From contig NZ_JAHUTM010000001.1 of assembly GCF_019209905.1 (NCBI RefSeq), forward strand, positions 1,302,001 to 1,366,000: a stretch of DNA of 64,000 nt. The letters are read 5' to 3'. The translations under genes and the position numbers were made by a program. Positions 1 to 9,959 of this stretch are shown in pieces. Numbering within the stretch: position 1 is the first letter of the stretch; the number at the start of each line of letters is the position of its first letter. A model generated the notes under the pieces. The model searched no databases and had not been told where the DNA came from. It was given only the letters and a program-made list of their open reading frames with translations. Source of the stretch: Corynebacterium sp. TAE3-ERU12. GTDB taxonomy: Bacteria > Actinomycetota > Actinomycetes > Mycobacteriales > Mycobacteriaceae.

Positions 1-21
1 ACTCTACGTGCCAAGAACGAG

Positions 22-27
22 TAGCCT
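22..27 (+). promoter_or_regulatory. -10 hexamer TAGCCT of uppP (leaderless)
   Basis: TAGCCT, then seven bases, then GTG at 35. This placement decides the uppP start. Confidence 0.6.
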
Positions 28-34
28 TAGCCGC

Positions 35-880
35 GTGATTGAACCCACCACTATGAGCTGGTCTCAGACCATCGGTTTGTCCATCGTGCAGGGCCTCACC
101 GAATTTCTTCCGGTGAGCTCCTCCGGCCACCTGCGTATTGTCTCGGAATTGTTCTGGGGTGCTGATGCTGGCGCCTCGTTCACCGCCGTCATTCAACTCG
201 GCACCGAGGCCGCGGTGCTGGTCTACTTCGCCCGCGATATCTGGAATATCGCCTCTGGTTGGGTGCGGGGCTTATTTAATAAGTCCGCCCGTGGGGACCA
301 GTGGCGGATGGGGTGGATGGTTATCGCCGGCACCATCCCCGTCGGTGTTGTTGGCTTCCTGGGGAAGGACCTAATCCGCGATAATCTGCGCAACCTGTGG
401 ATCACCGCCGCCGTGCTGGCTGGTTTCTCCCTGGTATTCATCTGGGCAGAACGCCGCTCGAAGCGTAATCGCGGTTTCGGTTCGCTGCGCATGCGCGACG
501 CGCTCATTATGGGTGGCGCCCAGTGCCTGGCGCTGATCCCTGGTGTGTCACGTTCTGGTGGCACCATCTCGGCGGGCCTGCTGCTGAACCTAGAGCGCGA
601 AGTAGCTACCCGGTTCTCCTTCCTGCTGGCAATCCCGGCCGTGTTGGCCTCGGGCTTATTCTCGCTTCCCGACGCTTTCGACCCGCAGGCTGGCCAATCC
701 GCCACTGCCGCCCAGTTGGGTGTGGGCACGCTGATCGCCTTCGTTGTGGGCTACGCCTCCATTGCCTGGTTGCTGCGTTTCGTGTCGAACCACTCCTTCG
801 CGTGGTTCGCTGCCTACCGCATCCCGGTTGGTCTCGCCGTGATGGGTCTGCTTGGTGCCGGGGTGCTCTCCGCTACCTAG
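35..880 (+). CDS. uppP: Undecaprenyl-diphosphatase UppP (BacA)
   Basis: Integral membrane enzyme that dephosphorylates undecaprenyl pyrophosphate so the lipid carrier for peptidoglycan can be reused; its loss typically sensitises to bacitracin. The translation shows the family's first motif [15 protein letters not shown] (about residues 19-33, Gln19 and Glu23 forming the E/Q-xxx-E pair) and the second motif PGVSRSGGT (about 169-177), with several hydrophobic helices between and after. Length 281 aa is normal. I chose GTG at 35 because TAGCCT at 22-27 ends seven bases before it, a leaderless layout; ATG at 53 is the alternative and still leaves motif 1 intact. Next gene mshC has its own promoter hexamer. 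Confidence 0.95.
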   Translation: MIEPTTMSWSQTIGLSIVQGLTEFLPVSSSGHLRIVSELFWGADAGASFTAVIQLGTEAAVLVYFARDIWNIASGWVRGLFNKSARGDQWRMGWMVIAGTIPVGVVGFLGKDLIRDNLRNLWITAAVLAGFSLVFIWAERRSKRNRGFGSLRMRDALIMGGAQCLALIPGVSRSGGTISAGLLLNLEREVATRFSFLLAIPAVLASGLFSLPDAFDPQAGQSATAAQLGVGTLIAFVVGYASIAWLLRFVSNHSFAWFAAYRIPVGLAVMGLLGAGVLSAT

Positions 881-894
881 TGACCCCGGGGCGG

Positions 895-900
895 TAGTGT
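895..900 (+). promoter_or_regulatory. -10 hexamer TAGTGT of mshC (leaderless)
   Basis: TAGTGT followed by seven bases and ATG at 908. Confidence 0.6.
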
Positions 901-907
901 TTGCCCC

Positions 908-2167
908 ATGCGTTCTTGGCCTACACCCGAGGTGCCCGCTATCCCCGGCGCACCAGTACCGCTGAAGCTGTACGACACCGCCCGTGCTGGGGTGCACCTG
1001 GTGACCCCAGGTCCCGTAGCCGGGCTGTATGTCTGTGGCATTACCCCCTATGACGCAACCCACCTTGGCCACGCAGCGACCTATGTGGCATTCGACATCA
1101 TCCACCGGGTGCTGCTCGCGAACGGCCACGACGTGCACTACGTCCAGAACATCACCGATGTTGATGATCCGCTGTTTGAGCGCGCCGAGCGTGACGGGGT
1201 GGACTGGCGTGAACTAGGCGATTCTCAGATCGAACTGTTCCGCTCGGATATGGACAATCTCGACGTCATCCCGCCGCGGGACTATATCGGCGCGATTGAG
1301 GCCGTACCCGAGGTCATCGAGATGGTCTCCCAGCTGCTGGCCAATGGTTCTGCCTACCAGCTAGAGGGCGACGACTACGCCGATATCTATTTCCGCCGCG
1401 ACGCCACAAAGCAGTTCGGCTACGAGTCGAATTATGACGAAGCAACGATGTCGACATTCTTCGCTGAACGCGGCGGCGACCCGGATCGCCCCGGCAAACG
1501 TGACCCGCTCGATGCTTTGCTGTGGCGCGCGGCCCGGCCGGGCGAGCCGTCCTGGGAGGCCCCATTTGGTGCTGGCCGGCCCGGTTGGCATATCGAGTGC
1601 TCGGCTATTGCCCGCAACCGGCTCGGCGTGCCCTTCGATATTCAGGGCGGTGGCAGCGACCTGATTTTCCCGCACCATGAGTTCTCCGCCGCCCATGCCG
1701 AGGCCGCCGCCGACGCCCCGCGCATGGCCTTGCACTATGTGCACACCGGCATGATTTCGCTGGACGGCACAAAGATGAGCAAGTCCCTGGGCAACCTGGT
1801 GTTTGTCTCTAAGCTCACTGCCGCTGGCCACGATCCGGCGGCGATCCGCCTGGGCATTCTGGCCAGTCATTACCGCCAGGACCGGCCGTGGTCCGATCAG
1901 GTGCTTGCTGAGGCAGAACACCGCCTGTCGCGGTGGCGTGAGGCTGTTGCCAACCCAGGCGCCCCGGCCGCCCCGGCTGTAGTGGAGCTGCGCGAGGCCC
2001 TGGCTAATGATATTGACACCCCAACGGCCTTGGCCGTGGTCGATAGGTGGGCCGCGCGCAGTGGCCACGAGCGGGTCGATACTGCCGATGGTCAGCTCAT
2101 GGCTGATGCGGTGCGCGGCCTGCTCGGCGTCAACGTCGGCATGCCGAACGAGACCACCTGGGGTTAA
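908..2167 (+). CDS. mshC: Mycothiol cysteine ligase MshC
   Basis: Joins L-cysteine to glucosaminyl-inositol using ATP, the third step of mycothiol synthesis; cytoplasmic. It is a paralogue of cysteinyl-tRNA synthetase: the HIGH-type motif is THLGH (residues 51-55), KMSKS lies at 289-293, and likely zinc ligands are Cys43, Cys231 and His256. The full-length 419 aa product with [11 protein letters not shown] rather than a CysS-type N-terminus and no long anticodon-binding tail favours MshC over CysS. ATG 908 follows TAGTGT (895-900) by seven bases. A DUF2254 gene starts three bases after its stop and is probably cotranscribed. Mycothiol is restricted to actinobacteria, so this also classifies the organism. 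Confidence 0.95.
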   Translation: MRSWPTPEVPAIPGAPVPLKLYDTARAGVHLVTPGPVAGLYVCGITPYDATHLGHAATYVAFDIIHRVLLANGHDVHYVQNITDVDDPLFERAERDGVDWRELGDSQIELFRSDMDNLDVIPPRDYIGAIEAVPEVIEMVSQLLANGSAYQLEGDDYADIYFRRDATKQFGYESNYDEATMSTFFAERGGDPDRPGKRDPLDALLWRAARPGEPSWEAPFGAGRPGWHIECSAIARNRLGVPFDIQGGGSDLIFPHHEFSAAHAEAAADAPRMALHYVHTGMISLDGTKMSKSLGNLVFVSKLTAAGHDPAAIRLGILASHYRQDRPWSDQVLAEAEHRLSRWREAVANPGAPAAPAVVELREALANDIDTPTALAVVDRWAARSGHERVDTADGQLMADAVRGLLGVNVGMPNETTWG

Positions 2168-2170
2168 CCC

Positions 2171-3559
2171 ATGAAGATGCAGACGTGGTTGCGCCGGATG
2201 CAACGCAAGGGCCTCGCCGCGTTGGAGTCATTCTGGTTCATCCCGTCGCTATGTATCGTGCTGGCGATGCTGCTGGCCTCTGTGCTGGTGCAGGTGGACC
2301 GCAGTAATTCCTTCGAGTCGGTGACTGAAGGGTTGCTGGAGTTGGGGGTGTCCGGCTCACGGTCGATGCTGTCGGGTATTGGCGCCACGGTTTTCGGTGT
2401 TGCCGGCACCGCGTTCTCCATCACTATTTCAGTGGTGGCCACCGCGTCGACAAGTTATGGCCCGCGTTTGGTGCGTAACTTCATGGCTGACCGCGGCAAC
2501 CAGGTGGTGTTGGGCGTGCTCAGCGCCACGTTCGTGTACTCACTGTTGGTGCTGCGCACGATCCGGGCGGGCAATGAGGAGTCCGGCGGGGACTTCGTGC
2601 CGCACGTGGCGGTGTATTTCGCTATTTTCCTGGCCGTGGCTGATGTGTTTGTGCTGGTGTACTTCATTAATCACATCGCTACGTCGATCCGGGTGGAGAC
2701 TCTCTCCCGCGCCACCCGACTCACCTTCGTCGATACCGTCAAACGGGTCTTCCACGAACGCGATGAGGACAGTGCGGACGCCGCCGCTGCGGAGACCACC
2801 GCGGTGCCGCCGTTCCGCCCGCCGCATTCAGAGCAGGTCACTAGGCCTTCTGGGGGCGTGCGCAAGCTGTACGCCAACTCCACTGGTTATGTCACCAGCG
2901 TGGATGGTTCCACCCTGCGCGATGCTGCCGCGAAGAATGATGCGGTCATTGAACTGTCGGTGGGCGTGGGCTCGCCGGTGGCCCCCGGTGAGGTGGTGGC
3001 CCGAGTGTGGCGCAATGGTGACTCCACCCAGCCGCTGTCCGACGATGTGGTCTCCGCGCTGGATACCGCGCTGCGCCACGCCACTGATGTGGAGGATTCG
3101 CGCAACCCGTACCGCGATGTGGCTTTTGCTGAGCAGCAGGTCGTCGAGCTGGCTGTGCGCGCCTTGTCCCCGGGCAGCAATGACCCGTACACGGCTATGG
3201 GTGCCATCGATGAGCTTGTGCCTGGGCTCATCCTTGCGGTGCAGCGGCAGGCCCCACCACAGCTGCTTGCCGACGATGATGGCGTCATCCGCGCTTCCAT
3301 TCCGCGGGTGAGTGCGGCTGATGTCATTGATCAGCCGTTTACCCATATCGTGCCGTATTCAATGGAGCAGCCCTTGGTGCTGGAGGCGATGGTGGAGATG
3401 GCTACCCGCGTAATGCCGCATATATGTGAGCCGGGCCTGGCGGTGCGGTTACGCGGGCATGTGGCCACCATGATTGACCAAGCCGAGTCCCACGGCGCTC
3501 AGGCCTCTGATATCACCCGGCTACGCGCGGCTGCGAAGAGCTTGCCCGATGCCGAGTAG
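2171..3559 (+). CDS. DUF2254 membrane protein
   Basis: Predicted membrane protein of the DUF2254 family, function unknown. It has four hydrophobic segments in the first ~165 residues (about 18-40, 60-85, 109-130, 139-160), then a large soluble region of about 300 residues including the stretch ALSPGSNDPYTAMGA that is typical of the family. Length 462 aa is usual. It begins three bases after the mshC stop with no room for a separate promoter, so it is probably in one transcript with mshC; whether it has anything to do with mycothiol is not shown by the sequence. It ends three bases before the convergent thioesterase. Confidence 0.85.
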   Translation: MKMQTWLRRMQRKGLAALESFWFIPSLCIVLAMLLASVLVQVDRSNSFESVTEGLLELGVSGSRSMLSGIGATVFGVAGTAFSITISVVATASTSYGPRLVRNFMADRGNQVVLGVLSATFVYSLLVLRTIRAGNEESGGDFVPHVAVYFAIFLAVADVFVLVYFINHIATSIRVETLSRATRLTFVDTVKRVFHERDEDSADAAAAETTAVPPFRPPHSEQVTRPSGGVRKLYANSTGYVTSVDGSTLRDAAAKNDAVIELSVGVGSPVAPGEVVARVWRNGDSTQPLSDDVVSALDTALRHATDVEDSRNPYRDVAFAEQQVVELAVRALSPGSNDPYTAMGAIDELVPGLILAVQRQAPPQLLADDDGVIRASIPRVSAADVIDQPFTHIVPYSMEQPLVLEAMVEMATRVMPHICEPGLAVRLRGHVATMIDQAESHGAQASDITRLRAAAKSLPDAE

Positions 3560-3562
3560 GGC

Positions 3563-4456
3563 TCATTCCGGCTGGGGGCGGACTAGCAGTGTCTGCACCG
3601 ACCGGCCGACCGGGCCGTGCTCGTCGTAGAGTTCACCGGCGGTCATGCCGATACCGTCGGGGCCGATGGAACCGCGCGCGGAGATACCGAACCAGCCCGG
3701 GGTGGGCTCGCGGTGCAGGTGCACCACAAGGTCGGTGTTCATAAACGCCCACTTCTTCGGGTCCAGGGTGGCGCCGATGCCGTTGGCGGTATCCACCACA
3801 CTCATCAGGCGCTCGATGGTGGTGGGTTCTTCGCCGCTGACTACGGGGTGGTCGGTGCGTACCCAGTGGATCATTGGGCCCTCCGGGTTATCGGGGTCTG
3901 GCATACAGCGGGCCCGGATGGAGCGGATAAAACCACCATCCCATTGCAGTAGCGGCACATCGGCGCCGCGGCCGGTGATCTCGCTGCCTTCTGCGGGGCA
4001 CTGTTCGGGACCCGGGATATCGCGCTCAAGGGCGCGGGTGATGACGTCGGTGTCGTGTACCTGCATGCGCCATGCCGCTGCGGAGGCCACCGCCCGCCAG
4101 GTGCCTTTGACCTCAGCGAGCAATTCGGCATCGACTTTGCAGATTTGCCGGCCTGGCCGCGATACCCACGAACGCACCCGCAGCTCGGTGTAGGGCACAG
4201 CGCCAAGCAGGTCCACGGCAATACGGGTAGTGCGCATCCCGGGGGCCACGCCTTCGCAGCGTTCCAGGGCGCGGGTGAGAAGCGCGGCTGGGGGAGAGCC
4301 ATGCTGGAATTCACCCCAGGCGCCGTGGGTGTGCTCGGTGGGTTGGAAGCATTCGAAGGTGGTGTCGCCTTCGGTATGCACTCCAAGGGGTTCGAAATAG
4401 GCGGAGTTGCCGGCAAGGGATTCAGTCGGGGAGCCAAAAACATCGTTATGTGCCAT
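3563..4456 (-). CDS. Acyl-CoA thioesterase-like hotdog protein
   Basis: Resembles the double-hotdog (TesB-like) acyl-CoA thioesterases that hydrolyse acyl-CoA to fatty acid and CoA; the real substrate cannot be read from sequence. The N-terminal half carries GAWGEFQHGSPPAALLTRAL, the usual 'HGGxxxAL' region of hotdog helices, and the C-terminal half holds the second hotdog with FMNTDLVVHLHREPTPGWF, a common TesB-type ending. Length 297 aa fits. I start at ATG 4456 because TATTGT (4463-4468 on the complement) ends six bases upstream; an in-frame extension upstream to 4495 is unlikely. It is convergent with the DUF2254 gene and divergent from the HAD gene. Confidence 0.8.
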   Translation of the reverse strand: MAHNDVFGSPTESLAGNSAYFEPLGVHTEGDTTFECFQPTEHTHGAWGEFQHGSPPAALLTRALERCEGVAPGMRTTRIAVDLLGAVPYTELRVRSWVSRPGRQICKVDAELLAEVKGTWRAVASAAAWRMQVHDTDVITRALERDIPGPEQCPAEGSEITGRGADVPLLQWDGGFIRSIRARCMPDPDNPEGPMIHWVRTDHPVVSGEEPTTIERLMSVVDTANGIGATLDPKKWAFMNTDLVVHLHREPTPGWFGISARGSIGPDGIGMTAGELYDEHGPVGRSVQTLLVRPQPE

Positions 4457-4526
4457 GCCAAAACAATAACGGTGTGTGACGATTCGTGTGGGCATTGCCG
4501 ACTAAGTCCGTAGCACTGCGACCAGG

Positions 4527-4532
4527 TAGCCT
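4527..4532 (+). promoter_or_regulatory. -10 hexamer TAGCCT of the HAD gene (leaderless)
   Basis: TAGCCT followed by seven bases and GTG at 4540. Confidence 0.55.
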
Positions 4533-4539
4533 TCCCCGA

Positions 4540-5229
4540 GTGATGGACGCATTGTTATGGGATATGGACGGCACCCTGATCGACTCCGAGCCGCTATGGG
4601 GCAGTGGGGTCTACCGGCTGTCTGAAGAACTCGGCGGCCGGCTGCCCGATCACCTGCGGCAGACCACCATCGGCGGTTCGGCACCACACACAGTCAGCGT
4701 CATCGAGAACTACCTCGGCCTCACCCTCACCGACAAACAACGCGAGCGCGCCGGGGAGCGTCTATTCGAGCTTTTCCTCGAGGCACTCAGCGCGGGGGCA
4801 CCAATGCGGCCGGGGACCCAAAACCTCCTCGCCGAGGCCAAAGCAGCCGGTATCCCACAGATCCTGGTCACCAATACGGTGCGCCGGGTTGCGGTGCACT
4901 CCCTGGAACAGATCGGGCCGGACTGGTTCGACGGGGTGCTCTTCGGCGACGACGTTGCCCACGGCAAACCCGCACCCGATATTTATGCCGCCGCGGCAGC
5001 CCAGGCCGGCACCACGCCCCAACGCTGCCTGGCGATTGAAGATTCCCGCAATGGCGCCACCGCTGCCGTCGCGGCTGGGTGCGTCACTATCGCCGCACCT
5101 GTTGATGATGAGGGGGATATCGCCGAGGGGGCATCACGCTTGAGTGATCTGACTGGCGATAGTGATTTTGGGCGCATCTCGCTGCAGGAACTCGCGGCGC
5201 TCTACGACCGGCTGGCCACGGCATCGTGA
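4540..5229 (+). CDS. HAD-family phosphatase/phosphomutase
   Basis: Cytoplasmic haloacid dehalogenase-superfamily hydrolase, subfamily IA, resembling beta-phosphoglucomutase and phosphatase members; substrate unknown. Motif I DMDGT at residues 8-12 gives the nucleophile Asp8 and the acid/base Asp10; motif II is the Thr in LVTNT; motif III is Lys in HGKPAPD; motif IV is AIEDSRNG. A helical cap lies between motifs I and II. Length 229 aa is normal. GTG 4540 sits seven bases after TAGCCT (4527-4532), so I prefer it to the overlapping ATG 4543. The stop overlaps the upstream region of hisE, where a second promoter-like site lies. Confidence 0.85.
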   Translation: MMDALLWDMDGTLIDSEPLWGSGVYRLSEELGGRLPDHLRQTTIGGSAPHTVSVIENYLGLTLTDKQRERAGERLFELFLEALSAGAPMRPGTQNLLAEAKAAGIPQILVTNTVRRVAVHSLEQIGPDWFDGVLFGDDVAHGKPAPDIYAAAAAQAGTTPQRCLAIEDSRNGATAAVAAGCVTIAAPVDDEGDIAEGASRLSDLTGDSDFGRISLQELAALYDRLATAS

Positions 5230-5261
5230 AGCACCAGGCTGGGTGTGAAACAATGGCTGCC

Positions 5262-5525
5262 GTGAAAGACTTCGAAACCCTTTATGAGCAACTGCGCCAG
5301 CGTGCACAAGACCGCCCCGAAGGATCGTCGACAGTGGCGATGCTAGATGCTGGCGTCCATGCCCAGGGCAAGAAGATTCTGGAGGAGGCTGGCGAGGTAT
5401 GGCTGGCCGCCGAATACGAATCCGATGAGGAACTGGCCGAGGAAATCTCCCAGCTCATCTACTGGCTGCAGGTGCTGATGGTCGGGCGGGGACTCACCCC
5501 GGACGATATCTATCGCACCCTGTAG
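5262..5525 (+). CDS. hisE: Phosphoribosyl-ATP pyrophosphatase HisE
   Basis: Hydrolyses phosphoribosyl-ATP to phosphoribosyl-AMP and pyrophosphate, step two of histidine synthesis. It is an all-alpha MazG-like fold; the metal-binding helix pair is visible as [28 protein letters not shown] split over residues ~37-64, with EEAGE and EEISQ. Start choice: GTG 5262 gives 87 aa, matching the length I recall for corynebacterial HisE, and AACAAT (5249-5254) lies seven bases upstream; in-frame starts at 5226 and 5253 would add a non-conserved leader. hisG follows after 53 bases, so histidine steps 1 and 2 are paired here. Confidence 0.92.
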   Translation: MKDFETLYEQLRQRAQDRPEGSSTVAMLDAGVHAQGKKILEEAGEVWLAAEYESDEELAEEISQLIYWLQVLMVGRGLTPDDIYRTL

Positions 5526-5578
5526 TTTTCGCCTACTGACCTGTCACCGGCACACACCACCCAGGAGATTCTGCCACC

Positions 5579-6424
5579 ATGCTGCGCGTCGCCGTGCCCA
5601 ATAAGGGCGCCTTGTCTGAAGCCGCCCTCGAGATTCTTACCGAAGCTGGCTACCCCGGCCGCGGTGATTCCAAGCGGCTCACCGTCACCGACGCCGCCAA
5701 TGGGATTGAGTTTTTCTTCCTGCGGCCCAAAGACATCCCGATTTACGTCGGCAATGGCCAGCTGAATCTGGGCATCACCGGACGCGACCTAGCGGCAGAT
5801 TCGCTCGCCCCGGTCGATGAGGTTCTTCAGCTCGGTTTTGGTGACTCCACCTTCCGCTATGCCGCACCCGCTGACCAGTCCTGGAGCATTGAGAAGCTCG
5901 AGGGCAAGCGCATCGCGACGTCGTACCCCAACCTGGTGCGCGAGGACATGAAAGCCCGCGGCATGAAGGCGGAGGTCATTCGCCTCGATGGGGCGGTGGA
6001 GATTTCCATCAAACTTGGCGTTGCCGACGTTATCGCCGACGTGGTCTCCACCGGGCGCACGCTGCGCAAACAAGGACTAGCTCCCTTCGGTGAACCACTG
6101 GTGACCTCGGAGGCTGTTGTGGTGGCCCGAAAAGGGGCCGAAGCACACCCCGACCAGGATGTGTTCCTCTCCCGCATCACCGGCATCCTGCACGCAAAGA
6201 ACTACCTGATGATTGACTACAACATCAATCGCGCTGACCTGGAACAAGCCTCCCAGGTCACCCCGGGCCTGTCCGGGCCGACGGTGTCGCCGCTGCAGCA
6301 TGATGACATGGTTGCGGTACGCGCGATGGTGCCGCGCGACCAGGCCAACCCGGTGATGGATAAGCTCGCCGCTCTCGGCGCGCAGGCAATTTTGGCCTCG
6401 GATATCCGGATCGCCCGTATCTGA
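5579..6424 (+). CDS. hisG: ATP phosphoribosyltransferase HisG (long form)
   Basis: Catalyses the first committed step of histidine synthesis, ATP plus PRPP to phosphoribosyl-ATP. The start [16 protein letters not shown] is typical. The PRPP-binding region is [14 protein letters not shown] near residue 150. The protein is the 281 aa long form with a C-terminal ACT-like domain (about 205-281), so it does not need HisZ and is expected to be feedback inhibited by histidine. An AGGAG ribosome site precedes ATG 5579. It sits downstream of hisE and upstream of aspA, an order I associate with Corynebacterium. Confidence 0.95.
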   Translation: MLRVAVPNKGALSEAALEILTEAGYPGRGDSKRLTVTDAANGIEFFFLRPKDIPIYVGNGQLNLGITGRDLAADSLAPVDEVLQLGFGDSTFRYAAPADQSWSIEKLEGKRIATSYPNLVREDMKARGMKAEVIRLDGAVEISIKLGVADVIADVVSTGRTLRKQGLAPFGEPLVTSEAVVVARKGAEAHPDQDVFLSRITGILHAKNYLMIDYNINRADLEQASQVTPGLSGPTVSPLQHDDMVAVRAMVPRDQANPVMDKLAALGAQAILASDIRIARI

Positions 6425-6490
6425 TTCGAGGCGGTTCGCCGCTGTCACGTCGGCACTGGCTGCGCGCAGGCAAAGCTGGGCAACCTTGGC

Positions 6491-6496
6491 TAGCGT
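6491..6496 (+). promoter_or_regulatory. -10 hexamer TAGCGT of aspA (leaderless)
   Basis: TAGCGT followed by seven bases and ATG at 6504. Confidence 0.6.
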
Positions 6497-6503
6497 GGAT
6501 TGT

Positions 6504-8102
6504 ATGACTGCCAATACTTCCAGCGCCCCCAACCACCAGGCCGACGTACGAATTGAGGAAGACCTCCTGGGTACCCGGGAGATCTCCAATGACGTCTACT
6601 ACGGCGTCCACACTGTTCGCGCGATGGAAAACTATGACATCTCGAACAGCACCATCAATGACCACCCCGAGTTCATTCGCGGCATGGTGATGGTGAAAAA
6701 AGCCGCAGCTATCGCCAACCGTCGTATCCACACCATTCCTTCCGATGTGGCCGACGCAATCATCTGGGCCTGTGACGAAATCCTGGTCAAGCACCGCTGC
6801 ATGGACCAGTTCCCCATTGATGTTTTCCAGGGCGGGGCGGGCACGTCACTGAATATGAACACCAACGAGGTGGTGGCAAACCTCGCGCTGGAATACTTGG
6901 GCTACCCCAAGGGCAGCTACGACGTGGTCAACCCCAATGACGACGTCAATAAGTGCCAGTCCACCAACGATGCATACCCCACCGGCTTCCGCCTGGCTGT
7001 GCATATCGCGCTGCGTGGCCTGCTTGGGGAACTCGAGGAACTGGCCTATTCGCTGCACGATAAGGGCGATGAATTCAACGACGTCATCACCATGGGGCGC
7101 ACCCAGCTCCAAGATGCGGTGCCGATGACGCTGGGGCAGACCTTCCACGCCTTCGGCAATAACCTCAACGAAGAACAGCAAGTACTGTCCAGTGCCGCTG
7201 CTTTGCTTCTTGAGGTCAACCTTGGTGCCACCGCAATCGGCACTGGTGTCAACGCCCCGCAGGGCTACCGGGAAGCCGCGGTGCAGGCACTGCGCGAAAT
7301 CACGGGCCTGACCGTGGAATCCTCCAAGGACCTCATTGAGGCCACCAGCGATACCGGCGGTTATGTCAATGTGCACTCCTCCCTGAAGCGCACTGCGATG
7401 AAACTGTCCAAGATCTGTAATGACTTGCGCCTGCTGTCCTCCGGCCCGCGCGCTGGCTTCAATGAGGTCAACCTGCCTGAGCGCGCCGCAGGTTCGTCGA
7501 TCATGCCGGCCAAGGTCAACCCGGTCATCCCCGAAGTCGTCAACCAGGTGTGCTTCAAGGTCTTCGGCAATGATGTGACCCTGTCCATGGCCGCAGAAGC
7601 AGGCCAGCTGCAGCTCAACGTCATGGAACCGGTTATCGGCGAGTGCCTGTTCTCCTCGATTAACCTGCTACGCAAGGCCGCGCGCACGCTGCGGGAGCTG
7701 TGCATTGATGGCATCACCGCCAATAAGCAGGTCTGCCGCGACTACGTCGACAATTCCATCGGCATCATCACCTACCTCAACCCGATCATCGGCCACCATA
7801 TGGGCGATGTCATCGGCAAGGAGGCCGCAGCCACCGGCAAGAGCATCCGCACCCTCATCCTGGAAAAAGGCCTGCTCGATGAGGAAGAGCTCGAACGGGT
7901 GCTGTCTGTCGACAATCTCATGCACCCGGAGTACCGCGGGCGTCGCTATGTCGAGGGGGAAACCCGCCTGGATGAACTACGTGCCCGCGCCGCCGACGAC
8001 AATACCGAGGGCGCGCAGCTCACACCGTCGGAAAGCCACGAAGAAGTCGCTGGCGAATGCGATGATGAAAAGGCCCCAGAGGCTTCCGACGACACGGCCT
8101 AG
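6504..8102 (+). CDS. aspA: Aspartate ammonia-lyase AspA
   Basis: Reversibly deaminates aspartate to fumarate and ammonia; cytoplasmic homotetramer of the fumarase/aspartase superfamily. The superfamily signature [11 protein letters not shown] is present (its flexible SS loop carries the catalytic serine), as are [14 protein letters not shown] and [13 protein letters not shown]. Length 532 aa is longer than E. coli AspA because of a ~60-residue C-terminal tail rich in Glu/Asp/Ala after the conserved core, as in other corynebacteria. ATG 6504 follows TAGCGT (6491-6496) by seven bases. It converges on the RecB-like gene with only three bases between the stop codons. Confidence 0.95.
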   Translation: MTANTSSAPNHQADVRIEEDLLGTREISNDVYYGVHTVRAMENYDISNSTINDHPEFIRGMVMVKKAAAIANRRIHTIPSDVADAIIWACDEILVKHRCMDQFPIDVFQGGAGTSLNMNTNEVVANLALEYLGYPKGSYDVVNPNDDVNKCQSTNDAYPTGFRLAVHIALRGLLGELEELAYSLHDKGDEFNDVITMGRTQLQDAVPMTLGQTFHAFGNNLNEEQQVLSSAAALLLEVNLGATAIGTGVNAPQGYREAAVQALREITGLTVESSKDLIEATSDTGGYVNVHSSLKRTAMKLSKICNDLRLLSSGPRAGFNEVNLPERAAGSSIMPAKVNPVIPEVVNQVCFKVFGNDVTLSMAAEAGQLQLNVMEPVIGECLFSSINLLRKAARTLRELCIDGITANKQVCRDYVDNSIGIITYLNPIIGHHMGDVIGKEAAATGKSIRTLILEKGLLDEEELERVLSVDNLMHPEYRGRRYVEGETRLDELRARAADDNTEGAQLTPSESHEEVAGECDDEKAPEASDDTA

Positions 8103-8105
8103 CAC

Positions 8106-8957
8106 CTAGGCAGCCCCGGGCCAGCCGGGGTATTCCGGGGGTTCGTGGCCGAAGGCGGGACAGTAGCTGTCCTTAAAACTGCACCAATCGCACAGCTTGC
8201 TCGTCTTCGGCGCGAAATCCCCGTATTCACCATCGCGAACAATATCGGCCCACAGCTGCGACAATTCCCGCTGAAACCGCTCCAATTCCGGCACCCGCGG
8301 CACATGCACCAAGTCATCCGCGGCCTTGAGGTACATCAGCCGCAGCTGGTCGGGCACGCGGCCAGTGATTCGCCAATACACCAGGGCATAAAAACGCATC
8401 TGAAACAGCGCTTCGTTCTGGAACCGTGGCGCGGGCTTTTTGCCGGTCTTATAGTCCACGATGCGCACCTCACCGGTGGGGGCGACATCCACCCGGTCAA
8501 TGAACCCACGCGCCGGCACCCCCTCTAGGCGGGCGGTGACGAACTGCTCTAGCTCAGTCGCATCGAAGCCCTGCGGGTTTTCCATCATGAAATACCCCTT
8601 GAGCAAAGCTCGGCATTGAATGAGGAAATCCAGCAGGTCATCCTCGCCGACGAGTTCATCGAGCTCAGCGTCCTTATCGGCCATTTCCCGCCAGGTGGGT
8701 TTGAGCCGCGCAACAGCATTGGGGTAGGTGCGCGACTGACGCGGCCACGAGTGCATCTGCTCTAAAACATCATGCACTAAAGTGCCTTTGACCTGCGCAA
8801 TGGTTTGGGGCTCTGGGATTTTGTCGATAGCGCGCAGCCGGTACTTCAACGGGCATTGCCGGTAATCATTGGCACGCGATGGGGACAGCGCCAGGCGCCG
8901 GCGGTTGGCTGGGGCCGGCGCGGCATTCGATTCGGGTGCAGCAGGCGGGTGGGGCAT
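8106..8957 (-). CDS. RecB-family PD-(D/E)XK nuclease with Fe-S cysteines
   Basis: RecB/Cas4-type exonuclease domain protein, probably acting on DNA ends in repair. Near the N-terminus SPSRANDYRQCPLKYR supplies the first cysteine and GTLVHDVLE the family His; the nuclease core appears as GFIDRVD then VRIVDYKTGKKP (Asp, then Asp-x-Lys); the C-terminus has CDWCSFKDSYCP, giving three more cysteines, so four cysteines could hold a 4Fe-4S cluster as in AddB and Cas4. No helicase domain is present; 283 aa is a stand-alone nuclease. ATG 8957 lies eight bases after TAGCCT on the complement (8966-8971). No cas genes are nearby, so Cas4 function is unlikely. Confidence 0.88.
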   Translation of the reverse strand: MPHPPAAPESNAAPAPANRRRLALSPSRANDYRQCPLKYRLRAIDKIPEPQTIAQVKGTLVHDVLEQMHSWPRQSRTYPNAVARLKPTWREMADKDAELDELVGEDDLLDFLIQCRALLKGYFMMENPQGFDATELEQFVTARLEGVPARGFIDRVDVAPTGEVRIVDYKTGKKPAPRFQNEALFQMRFYALVYWRITGRVPDQLRLMYLKAADDLVHVPRVPELERFQRELSQLWADIVRDGEYGDFAPKTSKLCDWCSFKDSYCPAFGHEPPEYPGWPGAA

Positions 8958-8965
8958 AATTTGCA

Positions 8966-8971
8966 AGGCTA
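8966..8971 (-). promoter_or_regulatory. -10 hexamer TAGCCT of the RecB-like gene
   Basis: Reads TAGCCT on the minus strand, eight bases before ATG at 8957. Confidence 0.5.
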
Positions 8972-9062
8972 GCGGCCGCCCGGACATCTACCGGATAAGC
9001 CCACCGCCCGTGTTCATCACAGCGGGTTGCACCACACCATCACCTGGAAGGGGAACACGGAC

Positions 9063-9899
9063 ATGGCACATAGCGGACCATTCCACGTCGGCGACCGCGT
9101 TCAGCTCACCGACGGCAAGAACCGAAAATTCACCATCACCCTTAAACCTGGTGAGCGCTTCTTCACCCACCGCGGGCCGATCGCCCACGATGACATCATC
9201 GGCTCCCAAGAAGGCACCACCGTGGTCTCCGGGGAAGGCACTGTGTACTTAGCGCAGCGCCACACCCTGGTTGACTATGTGCTGTCCATGCCGCGCGGTG
9301 CAGCCGTCATCTACCCCAAGGACGCTTCCCAAATCCTGGTTGAAGGCGACGTATTCCCCGGCGCCCGGGTGCTGGAGGCCGGTGCCGGTTCCGGTGCAAT
9401 GAGCCTCTACCTGCTGCGTGCCATAGGGCCGAGCGGAAAACTCATCTCGTATGAAATCCGCGAGGATCACCTCGAGCACGCTGAGCGCAATGTTTCCGAG
9501 TTCTCCGGCGGACACCCCGACAACTGGGACCTGCGGCTTGGGGATCTGCGCGAGGTCACCCCCGAAGACTGCGGCGGCACCGTCGACCGGGTGCTGCTGG
9601 ACATGCTGGAGCCGTGGACCTGCCTGGAGGCGGCGAAGAATCTCCTCGAGCCCGGCGGCATGCTCATCGGCTATGTCGCCACCGTCACCCAGCTGATGAA
9701 GGTGATGGAAGGTATCCGCGAATTGGGTTGCTTCACCGAACCGCGCGCCTGGGAGACGATGGTGCGTGACTGGCATGTCGTCGATCTCGCGGTGCGCCCG
9801 GTGCACCGCATGCAGGCCCATACCGCGTTTGTGCTCACCGCACGTCGGCTAGCCGATGGCACTGTGGCGCCGCGCCCGCAGCGGCGAAATCGGCGCTAA
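9063..9899 (+). CDS. trmI: tRNA (adenine-N1)-methyltransferase TrmI
   Basis: Methylates N1 of adenine 58 in the T-loop of tRNA using S-adenosylmethionine; acts as a homotetramer. The N-terminal beta domain is followed by the SAM motif VLEAGAGSGAMSLYLL and acidic YEIREDH, then the catalytic-region segment VDRVLLDMLEPW. Length 278 aa is usual. ATG 9063 is preceded by an AAGGGGA site at about 9048; an in-frame start at 9027 would bury that site. In mycobacteria the homologue (Rv2118c) lies beside the arc/mpa proteasomal ATPase, as here. Confidence 0.93.
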   Translation: MAHSGPFHVGDRVQLTDGKNRKFTITLKPGERFFTHRGPIAHDDIIGSQEGTTVVSGEGTVYLAQRHTLVDYVLSMPRGAAVIYPKDASQILVEGDVFPGARVLEAGAGSGAMSLYLLRAIGPSGKLISYEIREDHLEHAERNVSEFSGGHPDNWDLRLGDLREVTPEDCGGTVDRVLLDMLEPWTCLEAAKNLLEPGGMLIGYVATVTQLMKVMEGIRELGCFTEPRAWETMVRDWHVVDLAVRPVHRMQAHTAFVLTARRLADGTVAPRPQRRNRR

Positions 9900-9946
9900 T
9901 ACACGCCAGCAACGGGGCAGCACAGGGTCACCACACCTGCGGCAGG

Positions 9947-9952
9947 TAATCT
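9947..9952 (+). promoter_or_regulatory. -10 hexamer TAATCT of arc (leaderless)
   Basis: TAATCT followed by seven bases and ATG at 9960; likely drives arc-dop-pup-pafA and beyond. Confidence 0.6.
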
Positions 9953-9959
9953 GGCGCTT

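Noticed and set aside
8106..8957. RecB-like nuclease considered as a Cas4 or part of a defence island
   Set aside because: No cas, helicase or restriction genes around it; the neighbours are housekeeping genes.
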